Shown piece after piece: positions 1 to 7,506 of a stretch of 64,000 nt of DNA. The stretch is from Bin125 sp026705025 (GTDB lineage: Bacteria > Chloroflexota > Dehalococcoidia > Bin125). The position numbers were made by a program, and so were the translations under genes. Below the pieces are notes generated by a model. It had not been told where the DNA came from, searched no databases, and saw only the letters and a list, made by a program, of their open reading frames with translations. How positions within the stretch are numbered: the first letter of the stretch is position 1; every line of letters starts with the position of its first letter. The stretch covers positions 1 to 64,000 of the forward strand of contig JAPPBN010000032.1 in assembly GCA_026705025.1 (NCBI GenBank), read 5' to 3'.

Positions 1-877
1 TGAATCCGGCCTGACGCTGAACGGCGTTCCAGATCTGGGCGGATCCGGCCAGCGAACCGGTATGGGATGAGGCGGCGCGTGAGCCGGCTTCGGTCAGTCC
101 GCCCTTGAGCACGACCAGCGGTTTGCGAGCAGTGGCCATGTCGCGGGCGACGCGGAGGAAGTCGCGTCCGTTGCGAATGCCTTCGAGGTAGGCAAGGACG
201 ATGTCCGTGTCGGAATCGTGGGCGAGGAACTCGAGGAAATCGGCCTCATTGAGGTCGGAGGCGTTGCCAAACGAGGCGACGTTGGAGAAGTTGATGCCTC
301 GGCGAACGCCTTCGCCAACGACCTCGGAGGCGTTCATGCCTGATTGCGAGAGCATGCCGACGCGTCCGGGTGTGGTGGAGCCCTCTTCCATCCAGGAGAC
401 GCCGCCTCGAGTGGAATGGAGGCCCATGCAGTTCGGGCCGATCATGCGGATGCCGGCTTCGTGCAGTCTGCGCAATACCTCGGTTTCGAGATCGGCGCGC
501 TCTGTGCTTCCGGTTTCGCCGAATCCTGCCGTGAACAGGTGGACGACTTTGACGCCCTTGGCGATCGCGTCGTCAATCAGACCAAGAATCGCGGAGGCGG
601 GAACCGCGGAGATCAGCGACTCCACAGGCCCGGGGACGTCGGCAAGTGACTGGTAGAGCGGGGTGCCGTCGGGGAGTTCACCGCCACGAGGATTGAGGCA
701 GTAGAGGCTCGGTACCCGGTTGAGATTTCGGATGCCGCGGAGGAACATCTGGCCACCGCCCCAACCGGTTGTCCGCGGCGAGACACCGGCAATGGCGATG
801 GAGCTCGGCGCGAACGCGGTCCGCAGCGCGGCCTGAGCGTCGGCCCGGCTGCTGGAGTCAGAAGGAACTAGGGTCAT
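1..877 (-). CDS. Acyl-CoA synthetase (NDP-forming), CoA-binding N-terminal part; runs off the window
   Basis: Reading leftward from an ATG at 877 the frame stays open to the window edge, giving about 292 residues. The N-terminus resembles a CoA-binding Rossmann domain (FAPSSIAIAGVSPRTTGWGG near residues 15-34), followed by a succinyl-CoA-ligase-like segment with IGPNCMGLHS and GMLSQSGMNASEV. The phosphohistidine-type stretch SHTGSLAGS lies near the cut edge. This order matches the ADP-forming acyl-CoA synthetase / acetyltransferase family, which interconverts acyl-CoA and free acid with nucleotide phosphorylation. The C-terminal ATP-grasp part, if present, is outside the window. Its start overlaps the upstream region of the divergent hydrolase at 927. 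Substrate unknown. Confidence 0.8.
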   Translation of the reverse strand, partial: MTLVPSDSSSRADAQAALRTAFAPSSIAIAGVSPRTTGWGGGQMFLRGIRNLNRVPSLYCLNPRGGELPDGTPLYQSLADVPGPVESLISAVPASAILGLIDDAIAKGVKVVHLFTAGFGETGSTERADLETEVLRRLHEAGIRMIGPNCMGLHSTRGGVSWMEEGSTTPGRVGMLSQSGMNASEVVGEGVRRGINFSNVASFGNASDLNEADFLEFLAHDSDTDIVLAYLEGIRNGRDFLRVARDMATARKPLVVLKGGLTEAGSRAASSHTGSLAGSAQIWNAVQRQAGF

Positions 878-926
878 GTCGGGCCTTCCCAGTAGGCGCC
901 CGAGTAGCGTATCAAGCGAGGTGCTG

Positions 927-1559
927 ATGTCCGAGACTGTGGTTCCTTCGAGACTCGGTTCGATCGATGCAATGTGGCACCCGCCAATGCACAATGCTCC
1001 GCGCGGCGCGGTGTTGTGCGTCGGCGGATTCGACGGGGGCTTCGACGGTCCGGCTGAGCGTATCTACAGCGACCTGGGCAGCGCGTTGCCGAAGCTTGGG
1101 ATTGGGGTGCTGAGGTTGGACTTTCGAGTCAAGACGTCGCCCGGGCCGATTGATGACGGCACCTTCGACGTCATAGCCGGGATCGACTGGTTGGTGGAGC
1201 AGGGAATCGCACGCGTTGCGCTGATTGGACACTCGTACGGCGGTGCGATCATGGTCAGGGCTGCGTTCCGGTCAGAGGCAGTGGCGGGGACGTGTGCGCT
1301 GTCAACCCAGACGATGGGGATTGAGCCGGATGAGGTGAGGGCGCTCGCGCCTCGTCCACTTCTGTTGATTCATGGCGGCGCGGATTGGCGCCTGCCGCCC
1401 CGATTGTCCGAATGGGTGTACTCGCTGGCTGGCGAGGGTCGTGAATTGCACATCCTCGACGGTGCGACGCACTCCCTGCGTCAGCGTCGGGATGATCTGT
1501 GGGTGTTGCTGTTGGACTGGATCGATCGGGTGTTGCCCGTCACCGAGCTTGAGCGATGA
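927..1559 (+). CDS. Alpha/beta hydrolase
   Basis: A 210-residue alpha/beta hydrolase. The nucleophile elbow is GHSYGG (Ser103), with a likely acid Asp153 in HGGADWRLP and a base His182 in DGATHSL, in the usual order and spacing of the fold. I chose the ATG at 927 because a GCGAGG Shine-Dalgarno-like stretch sits just upstream. An ATG at 876 would add 17 unlike residues and overlap the start of the divergent synthetase gene. There is no signal peptide, so it is probably cytoplasmic. The substrate cannot be told. It converges with the amidase gene at 1611-2999, with a palindromic repeat between them. Confidence 0.8.
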   Translation: MSETVVPSRLGSIDAMWHPPMHNAPRGAVLCVGGFDGGFDGPAERIYSDLGSALPKLGIGVLRLDFRVKTSPGPIDDGTFDVIAGIDWLVEQGIARVALIGHSYGGAIMVRAAFRSEAVAGTCALSTQTMGIEPDEVRALAPRPLLLIHGGADWRLPPRLSEWVYSLAGEGRELHILDGATHSLRQRRDDLWVLLLDWIDRVLPVTELER

Positions 1560-1570
1560 ACCGAGCCTTG

Positions 1571-1600
1571 CGAGATACCCGCGGCAGGCGCGGGTATGAC
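1571..1600. repeat. Palindromic intergenic repeat, family C, copy 1
   Basis: The sequence is a near-perfect inverted repeat built on ATACCCGCG / CGCGGGTAT. Related copies occur at 38221-38250, 38338-38366 and 52543-52572. It lies between two convergent genes, so a role as a bidirectional terminator is plausible. Confidence 0.75.
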
Positions 1601-1610
1601 GAATCTCGGA

Positions 1611-2999
1611 TCAGATCGGCGGACGCTGCCAGCCGCCGAGGTCGTTCTCCAGAGCCGCCGCCAGTGCCAGGGTGACATCCTCTCGCCAGGGGTGGGCGAG
1701 GACCTGGATACCGATCGGCAGGCCATCGCTGGATTCGCCGCAGCGGAGGGCGGTACCGGGCCAGCCGGCGATGTTGTAGGGGCCGGTGTAGAACATGGTG
1801 CGCAGCTCTTTGCTGAAGGTCTGGCCGTGTTCCGGGGCCGCGCGGGCCGCAACCGGCGCAATGATGGCGTCGTAGGGCTGGATGAATTGCAGCATCTCGC
1901 TGCGGAAGCGGTCCTGGTACTCGAGGGACTCGGTGAACACGTCGGTGTCGGTTGGCTCGATCAGGTCGAATCCCTTCTTAAGGAACTCGGACTCCTCGGT
2001 TGTGCCCCATCTGTTGAGCATGCGCTGAACCCAGCCTCGGCCGTCTCCGCCGCCGACCCGTGGCCACATGTCGACGTACTCGGCCAGCGGCGGGGGCGTG
2101 TCGAACTCGACCGACCCCACGCGCTCGGCCAGGGCGGTGACGGCGGCGTCGAGCACCGACCGGGTGTCATCGTCGGCTTCGAGATAGCCATCGACATCGC
2201 AGTACCAGGCGATGTTGAGGCTGGACAGGTCGACGTCGGCGGGATTGCGCAGCGGGACCGGATGGATGAACGGGTCGACGCCGTCGGGGCCGGAGATGAT
2301 CGGCAGGGAGAGGACGAGGTCGTCGACGGTGCGGCACATGGGGCCGATCGTGGTCCAGGCGTCGAGCGCGCCCATGCCCCAGGGCACGATGTGCCCGGTG
2401 CGAGGCACGCGGCCGGCGGTGGGTTTGATCCCGCAGATGCCGCTGAAGTGGGAGGGCAGGCGGATGCTGCCACCGGTGTCGCTGCCCAGGTCAAGCGGCG
2501 AACCGCCTGCCGAGACAATCGCCGCCGCACCCCCGCTGGAACCGCCGGGCGTGCGCTCGGGATTGAACGGATTGCGGGTCTGTCCGTAGATCAGATTGTC
2601 TGTCTCGCCGGCGAGGGTCAGCTCGGGGGTGTTGGTTTTGCCCATCAGGATGGCGCCGGCGGCGCGCAGGCGGGCCGTGACTGTGGAGTCCGCCTCAGGC
2701 ACGAAGTCCTTGCGGCCCAGCGTGCCTCCGGTGGTGATCACGCCCTCGGTGTCGTGCGAATCCTTGAGCGTGATCGGGACGCCATGCAGCGGACCCAGTT
2801 CGTCACCTCGGGCAATGGCTGAATCGGCTTCAACCGCCTCAGCGCGGGCACGATCGGCGCAGAGGTGGACGACGGCGTTCAGCGTCGGATTGACCTCGTC
2901 GATCCGGGCGAGGTGCGCTTCAAGCACTTCCGAGGCTGAGACGTCGCGCTCGCGGATGGCTTGGGATATCTCGGTGAGGGAAGAGAAGGTGTCGACCAT
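1611..2999 (-). CDS. Amidase signature family protein
   Basis: A 462-residue amidase-signature enzyme. The Ser-cisSer-Lys triad is complete: Lys79 in GVPITLKDS, cis-Ser154 in PGGSSGGAAA and nucleophile Ser178 in SDTGGSIRLPS, with the same spacings as in fatty acid amide hydrolase. Family members hydrolyse amides; GatA is a member, but no gatB or gatC is adjacent, so a catabolic amidase is more likely. The gene lies downstream of the crotonase at 3041 on the same strand with a 41-bp gap, and they may be cotranscribed. A second amidase is at 54382-55812. The substrate is unknown. Confidence 0.88.
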   Translation of the reverse strand: MVDTFSSLTEISQAIRERDVSASEVLEAHLARIDEVNPTLNAVVHLCADRARAEAVEADSAIARGDELGPLHGVPITLKDSHDTEGVITTGGTLGRKDFVPEADSTVTARLRAAGAILMGKTNTPELTLAGETDNLIYGQTRNPFNPERTPGGSSGGAAAIVSAGGSPLDLGSDTGGSIRLPSHFSGICGIKPTAGRVPRTGHIVPWGMGALDAWTTIGPMCRTVDDLVLSLPIISGPDGVDPFIHPVPLRNPADVDLSSLNIAWYCDVDGYLEADDDTRSVLDAAVTALAERVGSVEFDTPPPLAEYVDMWPRVGGGDGRGWVQRMLNRWGTTEESEFLKKGFDLIEPTDTDVFTESLEYQDRFRSEMLQFIQPYDAIIAPVAARAAPEHGQTFSKELRTMFYTGPYNIAGWPGTALRCGESSDGLPIGIQVLAHPWREDVTLALAAALENDLGGWQRPPI

Positions 3000-3040
3000 C
3001 GGGCGCCTCCGGGCGATTGCCGCAAGACGCCTCCGGCGCG

Positions 3041-3847
3041 TCAGCGGCCCTTGAATTGGGCGGGACGCTTTTCGGCGAAGGCGGTGGTGCCTTCGCGTGC
3101 GTCCTCGGTGACCATGATTTCAGAGTAGAGCTGCGATTCCAACGCCATGCCATCGGCGAAGCCCGTCTGGAGCAGCACCCCTTCGTAGGCGGCGCGCTTC
3201 GATGCCCGGACGGCGAGCGGTCCGTTGGATGCGATCTCTTCGGCCCATTCGCGGGCGGTGGGCAGCAAATCGTCGGGCGTGGTGACGGCGTTGGCGAGGC
3301 CAATCCGTTCGGCCTCGCGCGCGTCGAGGTGGTTGGCTCGGAGGAGCAGCTCGAGCGCCTTGCCGAACGGGACGTAGCGGGCCAGGCGCTGAACCTGTCC
3401 GCCGCCGGGCAGCAGACCGCGTTTCGGAGCCATTGAGCCGATGCGTGCCGTGTCGCTCATAATTCGCAGGTCGCAGGAGAGCGCGAGGGCGAATCCGCCG
3501 GCCAGGCACCAGCCGTTGATCGCCGCAATTGTCGGCTTCCAAGTCTTGTCGGGGCCCCACGAGGACAGGCCAGTGGCGTTGGCCGCACCCGACTCACGGT
3601 TCGCAGCCGACCTGGCGGCGCGATTGATCTCATCGTCGTGGGCATCGGGGCGGACGAGGTCGCGGCCGGCGCAGAAGGCCCGTCCTGAGCCCGTGATGAT
3701 CGCGACGTGGAGGTTGTCGTCCTGATCGAACGCCTCCCAGAACTCGTCCAGTTGGCGAGACATCTCGGGATTGATGGCGTTCATTCGCTCCGGGCGATCG
3801 AGCGTGATCGTGGCGATCTTGCCGTCGGTGTCGATGCGGACCGTCAT
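3041..3847 (-). CDS. Enoyl-CoA hydratase/isomerase (crotonase) family protein
   Basis: A 268-residue crotonase. Oxyanion-hole elements are visible in SGRAFCAGRDL and GWCLAGGFALALSCDLRI, and the C-terminus AFAEKRPAQFKGR is typical of the family. By hand alignment with rat mitochondrial hydratase, the second catalytic Glu is kept (GKALELLL) but the first (Glu144) falls on Ala, in SMAPKRGLLPGGG. A hydratase reaction is therefore uncertain; isomerase, hydrolase or decarboxylase chemistry is possible. The MoaD-like gene ends 6 bp upstream of its ATG, which suggests one transcript. Confidence 0.85.
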   Translation of the reverse strand: MTVRIDTDGKIATITLDRPERMNAINPEMSRQLDEFWEAFDQDDNLHVAIITGSGRAFCAGRDLVRPDAHDDEINRAARSAANRESGAANATGLSSWGPDKTWKPTIAAINGWCLAGGFALALSCDLRIMSDTARIGSMAPKRGLLPGGGQVQRLARYVPFGKALELLLRANHLDAREAERIGLANAVTTPDDLLPTAREWAEEIASNGPLAVRASKRAAYEGVLLQTGFADGMALESQLYSEIMVTEDAREGTTAFAEKRPAQFKGR

Positions 3848-3853
3848 TGGCGT

Positions 3854-4129
3854 CTATCCGCCCGCGACTGCGGGGACGATCGAGACTTCGTCGCCCTGGC
3901 TGAGGGGAGTATGCAAGCCGTCGAGGAAGCGCACGTCTTCGCCGTTGACGAAGAGGTTGACGAATCGGCGAATCTCGCCATCTTCGTCAACGATCCGATC
4001 GCCGATTCCGGGGAACTGGCGCTCGAGATCGAGGACGAGGTGTTGCAGGGTCTCGCCGCCTGCCTCGACGACATCGCGGTCGGAGGTCAGGGAGCGCAGT
4101 GGAGTTGGAATGCGCACGGATACGCTCAT
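3854..4129 (-). CDS. MoaD/ThiS-family ubiquitin-like sulfur carrier
   Basis: A 91-residue small protein with a beta-grasp-like pattern that ends in AVAGG. The terminal Gly-Gly is the hallmark of MoaD/ThiS sulfur carriers, which are adenylated and thiocarboxylated there. The segment FVNLFVNGEDVRFLDG followed by SQGDEVSIVP is typical of archaeal/Chloroflexota-type MoaD proteins. No E1-like MoeB/ThiF or MoaE is beside it. It precedes the crotonase gene by 6 bp on the same strand. A role in molybdopterin synthesis is the default guess; another sulfur-transfer role is possible. Confidence 0.8.
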   Translation of the reverse strand: MSVSVRIPTPLRSLTSDRDVVEAGGETLQHLVLDLERQFPGIGDRIVDEDGEIRRFVNLFVNGEDVRFLDGLHTPLSQGDEVSIVPAVAGG

Positions 4130-4253
4130 CGATGGAGCTCGATTCGTTCTGCTGTTGTGTCGATGGTTCAGAGACTAGCGCGGGATTGCGGCACGGTCTG
4201 CGCTGATCGATGCAGTTCCGACGAGGACGCTGCCGCAGTGGGGATCGGGGCTG

Positions 4254-4580
4254 CTATGCGTCTGGCTGGTCCGCTTCCCAGAGGACCTGACAGGGGCCGC
4301 AAACAATGGCGGATATCACTTCGCGGCCGCCGTCGCCATCCAGATCAAGGGTCTCGTATTCGATGTCCGCCTCGACGCCGCAGTCGGGGCAGAGCGGCCG
4401 CAGCACGTAGTCGAAATCTCCCGAGGTGACCGAGCTGCGATGAACGAGCGTGTCGATGTCGACCCACTCGTCGAACGGTACGGAGCGGACGGCGAAACTG
4501 GCCAGGTCGGCAGAGAGGTCGGCCGACATGCCCTCAGTGGGCGGATCACCGGGCGTCCGTCCGCCGCTACGTGTACTCAT
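4254..4580 (-). CDS. Small protein with two CxxC pairs, function unknown
   Basis: This frame encodes 108 residues, or 91 if translation starts at Met18 (position 4529). It carries CPDC and CGPC pairs about 30 residues apart, the arrangement of a zinc ribbon or rubredoxin-like knuckle. An acidic stretch (YETLDLDGDGGREV) lies between them. I do not recognise a named family. It shares strand and region with the 84-residue Cys protein at 4608-4862 and may be cotranscribed with it. It could be a metal-binding regulator or a structural zinc protein. Confidence 0.55.
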   Translation of the reverse strand: MSTRSGGRTPGDPPTEGMSADLSADLASFAVRSVPFDEWVDIDTLVHRSSVTSGDFDYVLRPLCPDCGVEADIEYETLDLDGDGGREVISAIVCGPCQVLWEADQPDA

Positions 4581-4607
4581 ATGCGCAGTGTACGGATGCG
4601 CAACGGT

Positions 4608-4862
4608 CTAGCGACGGTACATGGAGCGAACGGCGGAATCCGCGTCGTCTTCGCTCCAGGCCTGGCGGTTGGGGCCGCGGCGACCGGTGAAGATGTCGGA
4701 GTTGTTGATCCGCTTGTCTTCCGGGATTGAATTGTAGAACTCACGTAATGAGTTACAACGTACGCAGTGTCCTACTGAAGTGGCGCCGTCGGGCGTGTCA
4801 ACCATCCAGATGTGAGCACATCCCTGTGGGGCAGCGGCTTCCCCGGCTACAGCTGTAACCAT
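4608..4862 (-). CDS. Small Cys/His protein, probable zinc-binding, function unknown
   Basis: An 84-residue protein. The segment CAHIWMVDTPDG followed by GHCVRCNSLREF suggests a metal site made by a Cys-x-His and a Cys-x2-Cys. The C-terminal half (NNSDIFTGRRG, then an acidic stretch) is not recognised. It is the first gene downstream of an AT-rich, palindrome-rich stretch (4959-5064) and may be transcribed from a candidate promoter there. It reads like the short hypothetical proteins annotated next to central-metabolism genes in Chloroflexota; no function can be given. Confidence 0.55.
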   Translation of the reverse strand: MVTAVAGEAAAPQGCAHIWMVDTPDGATSVGHCVRCNSLREFYNSIPEDKRINNSDIFTGRRGPNRQAWSEDDADSAVRSMYRR

Positions 4863-4958
4863 TGGAATCTCCGGGGAGATCGGCCCGCCGCCTGGCGTCC
4901 TGTTCGCGGGTGATTGTACTTGCCATATCGCCCGCGCCTGAAATTACGTTCGCGGATA

Positions 4959-5064
4959 GAGTTAACTTTGTCAACTCGATGTAACGTTCGACGTTATGTC
5001 TCCTCGTCGTACAATTGTACTAAATGTGCGTTCTAATGTTGAATTGTCTAAGCGATATACGTAT
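4959..5064. promoter_or_regulatory. AT-rich intergenic region with a cluster of palindromes
   Basis: Four inverted repeats follow each other: an imperfect 8-bp one at 4959-4977 (GAGTTAAC, TTT spacer), TAACGT-TCG-ACGTTA at 4982-4996, the perfect 12-mer GTACAATTGTAC at 5009-5020, and ATACGTAT at 5057-5064. The stretch is far more AT-rich than its surroundings. It lies after the peroxiredoxin stop and before the 84-residue gene on the same strand, so it can hold a terminator, operators and a promoter. Confidence 0.5.
5014..5043 (-). promoter_or_regulatory. Candidate sigma70-type promoter
   Basis: On the minus strand TTCAAC (5043-5038) and TACAAT (5019-5014) are separated by 18 bp. The -10 element is good and the -35 weak. 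It would drive the 84-residue gene at 4862 with a long leader. The -10 lies inside the perfect palindrome 5009-5020, so a repressor bound there would block it. This is inference from pattern only. Confidence 0.3.
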
Positions 5065-5074
5065 CAGGCGCTGA

Positions 5075-5539
5075 TCAACTTGCAGCCTCCATCGTTTTGA
5101 TGAATTCCAGAGCGCCCTCGGGGTGGGCGTTGAAGTCGCGCGGGGCGTCGATGATGTGCCGCACCACGCCGTCCGGGTCGATCACGTAGGTCATCCGCGA
5201 GGTGATGCCGCGCTCTTCGTTGAGAATGCCCCAGGCCTTGCCGGTTCGTCCCCAGGGGAAGTCGCCGAGCAGGGGAAAATCGAGTCCCAGTTCGATCGCA
5301 TAGGCGCCATTGGCAAAGGGGGAGTCGACGGAGATGCCCAGCACCTGGGCGCCCGCTTCCTGGAACTCCTGGTGCAGTTCCTGGAAGCGGCTCAGTTCGT
5401 TGGTTCAACCGCCGGTGAAGGCGAGCACGTACCAGGCGACCACCACCGTCTGGCCGCGGTATTCGGAGAGGGTGTGTTCTTTACGGTCGCCGTCCATCAG
5501 CGTGAAGTCGGGCGCTACCTGTCCAATTTCGACTGCCAT
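5075..5539 (-). CDS. Predicted selenoprotein: peroxiredoxin (AhpC/TSA family) with Sec at the peroxidatic position
   Basis: From ATG at 5539 the frame reads a complete 154-residue peroxiredoxin with one in-frame TGA at codon 45 (5407-5405). The TGA falls exactly on the peroxidatic cysteine: VLAFTGG-(TGA)-TNELSRFQ, where relatives have FTGGCTNE or FTGVCTNE. The rest is normal: PDFTL motif near residue 11, GISVDSPFA after it, and SRMTYVIDPDG near the end. Reading TGA as a stop would leave a 44-residue stub. A strong hairpin begins 14 nt after the TGA (5390-5353), as for a bacterial SECIS. Together with selA at 61761, selenocysteine insertion is the best reading. The enzyme would reduce hydroperoxides. 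A pseudogene or read error is the alternative. Confidence 0.85.
5353..5390 (-). promoter_or_regulatory. Predicted bacterial SECIS hairpin of the peroxiredoxin gene
   Basis: On the mRNA, CCGCUUCC pairs perfectly with GGAAGCGG, then an A/A mismatch, then GGAACU pairs with AGUUCC, closing an 8-nt loop GCACCAGG. The loop starts with G and lies 29 nt after the UGA, within the 16-37 nt range published for bacterial SECIS elements. The element is coding, as expected. Confidence 0.8.
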
Positions 5540-5622
5540 GGGATCGATCCTGACTGCGCCCGTCGTTCGGGCTCGATTGTTGGGGCTCTGTCCGTAGCTT
5601 AGTCGCTGGGTATACTCCGGCC

Positions 5623-6168
5623 ATGGCTAACGGCGCCGAGTATGACCTGGGTGCGGCGGAGGCTCTGGAAGCGGAAGCGATCGGCCCGCCCGGTCAGCGA
5701 CGGTTCCGGCTGCGAGTGATTGCGGGCGATCAGACGGCCTCGATCTGGTGCGAGAAGACGCAGGTGAGCGCGCTGGCCGAGGCGATTCAACAGGTCCTGG
5801 CCCGTCATCGGCGAACCGGGGAGGGACGACGCCCGCCATCACGGCCGCTTGAACCATTCCCGGACCGTGCATCACACGACTTCCTTGCCGGGCGCATCGC
5901 TCTGGGTTACGACGAGGACGCCGATACGATCACGCTATTCGCCACCGATGTGGAGCAGGACGGACCGAATGCAACGCCGACACTGCGGGTCGATCTCGAC
6001 CGGCAGGCGGCGCGGCTATTCACTGTCCAGGCAGAGGAGACGGTAGCCGGCGGGCGTCCGACCTGTCCGCTCTGCCAACAACCGGTCGAGGGCGCGGAGC
6101 ATCTCTGCCCCCGAAGCAATGGTCACGCCGAGGATGCGCTTGCCGAAATCGGGCCGCCCGAGTTCTAG
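5623..6168 (+). CDS. DUF3090 family protein
   Basis: A 181-residue protein matching the DUF3090 pattern: an N-terminal segment YDLGAAEALEAEAIGPPGQR, a middle SIWCEKTQVSALAEAIQ, and a C-terminal zinc-ribbon-like CPLCQQPVEGAEHLCPRSNG. The family is known mainly from Actinobacteria and Chloroflexota, where it often sits near phosphoglycerate-mutase and cysteine-ligase genes; those are not seen here. Its biochemical role is not established. The gene is divergent from the Sec-peroxiredoxin with an 83-bp gap, so the two may share a promoter region. It is followed after 15 bp by the MFS gene. Confidence 0.85.
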   Translation: MANGAEYDLGAAEALEAEAIGPPGQRRFRLRVIAGDQTASIWCEKTQVSALAEAIQQVLARHRRTGEGRRPPSRPLEPFPDRASHDFLAGRIALGYDEDADTITLFATDVEQDGPNATPTLRVDLDRQAARLFTVQAEETVAGGRPTCPLCQQPVEGAEHLCPRSNGHAEDALAEIGPPEF

Positions 6169-6183
6169 GCCCGGAGGCAAGTC

Positions 6184-7500
6184 TTGACGACCCATGAAGG
6201 CGCGCGGTCCCGAGACTGGCTGACGGTGCGGGCCGCGCCTCAGCATGCTGCGTTTCTACGCACGGTCGCACGCGCGGCCTCCGGCATTCCGCCGCGGCGG
6301 CCGCCCCTCTGGACGCTGCAGTACGCCTTCTCGCTGCTCGGGACGGCGTCATTCTTCGCCTGCTTCTTCTACCTGACGACGACGCTGCCGCGAGAGATGA
6401 CGGACCTTGGCTTCAATCTCTTCGAGATTGGTCTGGTGGTCGGCGGCTATGCGGCGATCCCGATCTTCCTGCGGCCGCTGGTGGGGCGCTGGAGCGATGG
6501 CGGACATCGGATCCGTCAGATGCGGATTGCGCTGATCGCCTTCGTCGCGTCGTTCATCTTGATGATCTTTACCGAGAATCTCTGGGCGTTGTTTGCGCTG
6601 CGTTGCGTGCAGGGCGTCGGGATGGCGTTCTACCCGACATCGGCGGGATCGTTGGTGGCCGAGATCGTGCCGCCGATGCGCCGTGGGGAAGGGCTTGGCT
6701 TCTTCGGCCTCTCGACCAGCTTCGCCCAAACGCTCTCGCCCGTCGCGGGCGGAGCGGTGGCGGCATTCGCGGGCTTCGAGGGGGTGATGTTGCTCGGAGC
6801 GGCAACGGCCGTGCTCTCGCTGTTGGTCACAATCGTCCAGCGCGAGCCGCCGGCACCGGCCGCTCCGCCGCCGCCGCTCTCATTGAAGGCGCTGATTCCG
6901 GCTCGGGCCGTGTTTCCGATGCTGGTCTTCCTCAGTGTCACTCTGGGATTCTCGGTGGCCGCCGCGTTCCTGGAGCCATTGGCCGATCAGCCGCATCGCA
7001 ACCTCGGGTTCGTGCCACTGTTCTTCATGTTCTCCGGTCTGGGCGCGATGCTCTCGAGGCCGATGGCCGGGCGCATCTCGGATCGCGTCGGCCGGGTTCC
7101 GGTGATCATCCCCGGTCTGATCGCGACCTGCGCGGGCATGGCGTTAGTGGCACAATCGGAGACAGCGGCGATGCTCTGGCTGGCCGGCATTCTGACGGGA
7201 ATTGGTATGGGCGGAGCGCACACGGGGCTGCTGGCCCTGGCCGTCGACCGGGTTGCTGCCAACCAGCGCGGCGGCGCCACGGCGACGTTCCAATTGGCCT
7301 GGGATGTCGGCGGGTTTGCGTCATTCCTGATTGGGATCGTTGGCGCGTTCTTCAATGTCGAGATGATTTTCTGGGTCGCAGCGCTGGGCGCGATCATTGC
7401 CTTGAGCGGACTGTTACTCGGACGGGTGATGGGCTGGACGCGGTCGGCGCCGCCGGCGCTGGAGCCGCTTGGCGCCGGGGCCGCCGCGGGAGGCGGGTGA
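6184..7500 (+). CDS. MFS transporter
   Basis: A 438-residue integral membrane protein with about 12 predicted hydrophobic segments in two halves. The motif between TM2 and TM3 (RPLVGRWSDGGHRIRQ) and its counterpart in the second half (SRPMAGRISDRVGRVP) are the classic MFS A-motifs. The start is a TTG 15 bp after the DUF3090 stop; an in-frame start further downstream (the first 30 residues are not membrane-like) cannot be excluded. Substrate unknown; an efflux role is typical of this layout. It is followed after 6 bp by the small membrane-anchored protein at 7507. Confidence 0.85.
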   Translation: MTTHEGARSRDWLTVRAAPQHAAFLRTVARAASGIPPRRPPLWTLQYAFSLLGTASFFACFFYLTTTLPREMTDLGFNLFEIGLVVGGYAAIPIFLRPLVGRWSDGGHRIRQMRIALIAFVASFILMIFTENLWALFALRCVQGVGMAFYPTSAGSLVAEIVPPMRRGEGLGFFGLSTSFAQTLSPVAGGAVAAFAGFEGVMLLGAATAVLSLLVTIVQREPPAPAAPPPPLSLKALIPARAVFPMLVFLSVTLGFSVAAAFLEPLADQPHRNLGFVPLFFMFSGLGAMLSRPMAGRISDRVGRVPVIIPGLIATCAGMALVAQSETAAMLWLAGILTGIGMGGAHTGLLALAVDRVAANQRGGATATFQLAWDVGGFASFLIGIVGAFFNVEMIFWVAALGAIIALSGLLLGRVMGWTRSAPPALEPLGAGAAAGGG

Positions 7501-7506
7501 TGCGGA

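Noticed and set aside
1596..2822. Long plus-strand open frame of 408 codons
   Set aside because: It is antisense to the amidase, with Gly/Val/Asp-rich low-complexity composition and no recognisable motif. The amidase reading has a full catalytic triad.
5075..5539. Peroxiredoxin as a pseudogene broken by a stop
   Set aside because: The TGA sits exactly on the catalytic Cys column, the rest of the frame is intact, a SECIS-type hairpin follows and selA is present. These together favour recoding.
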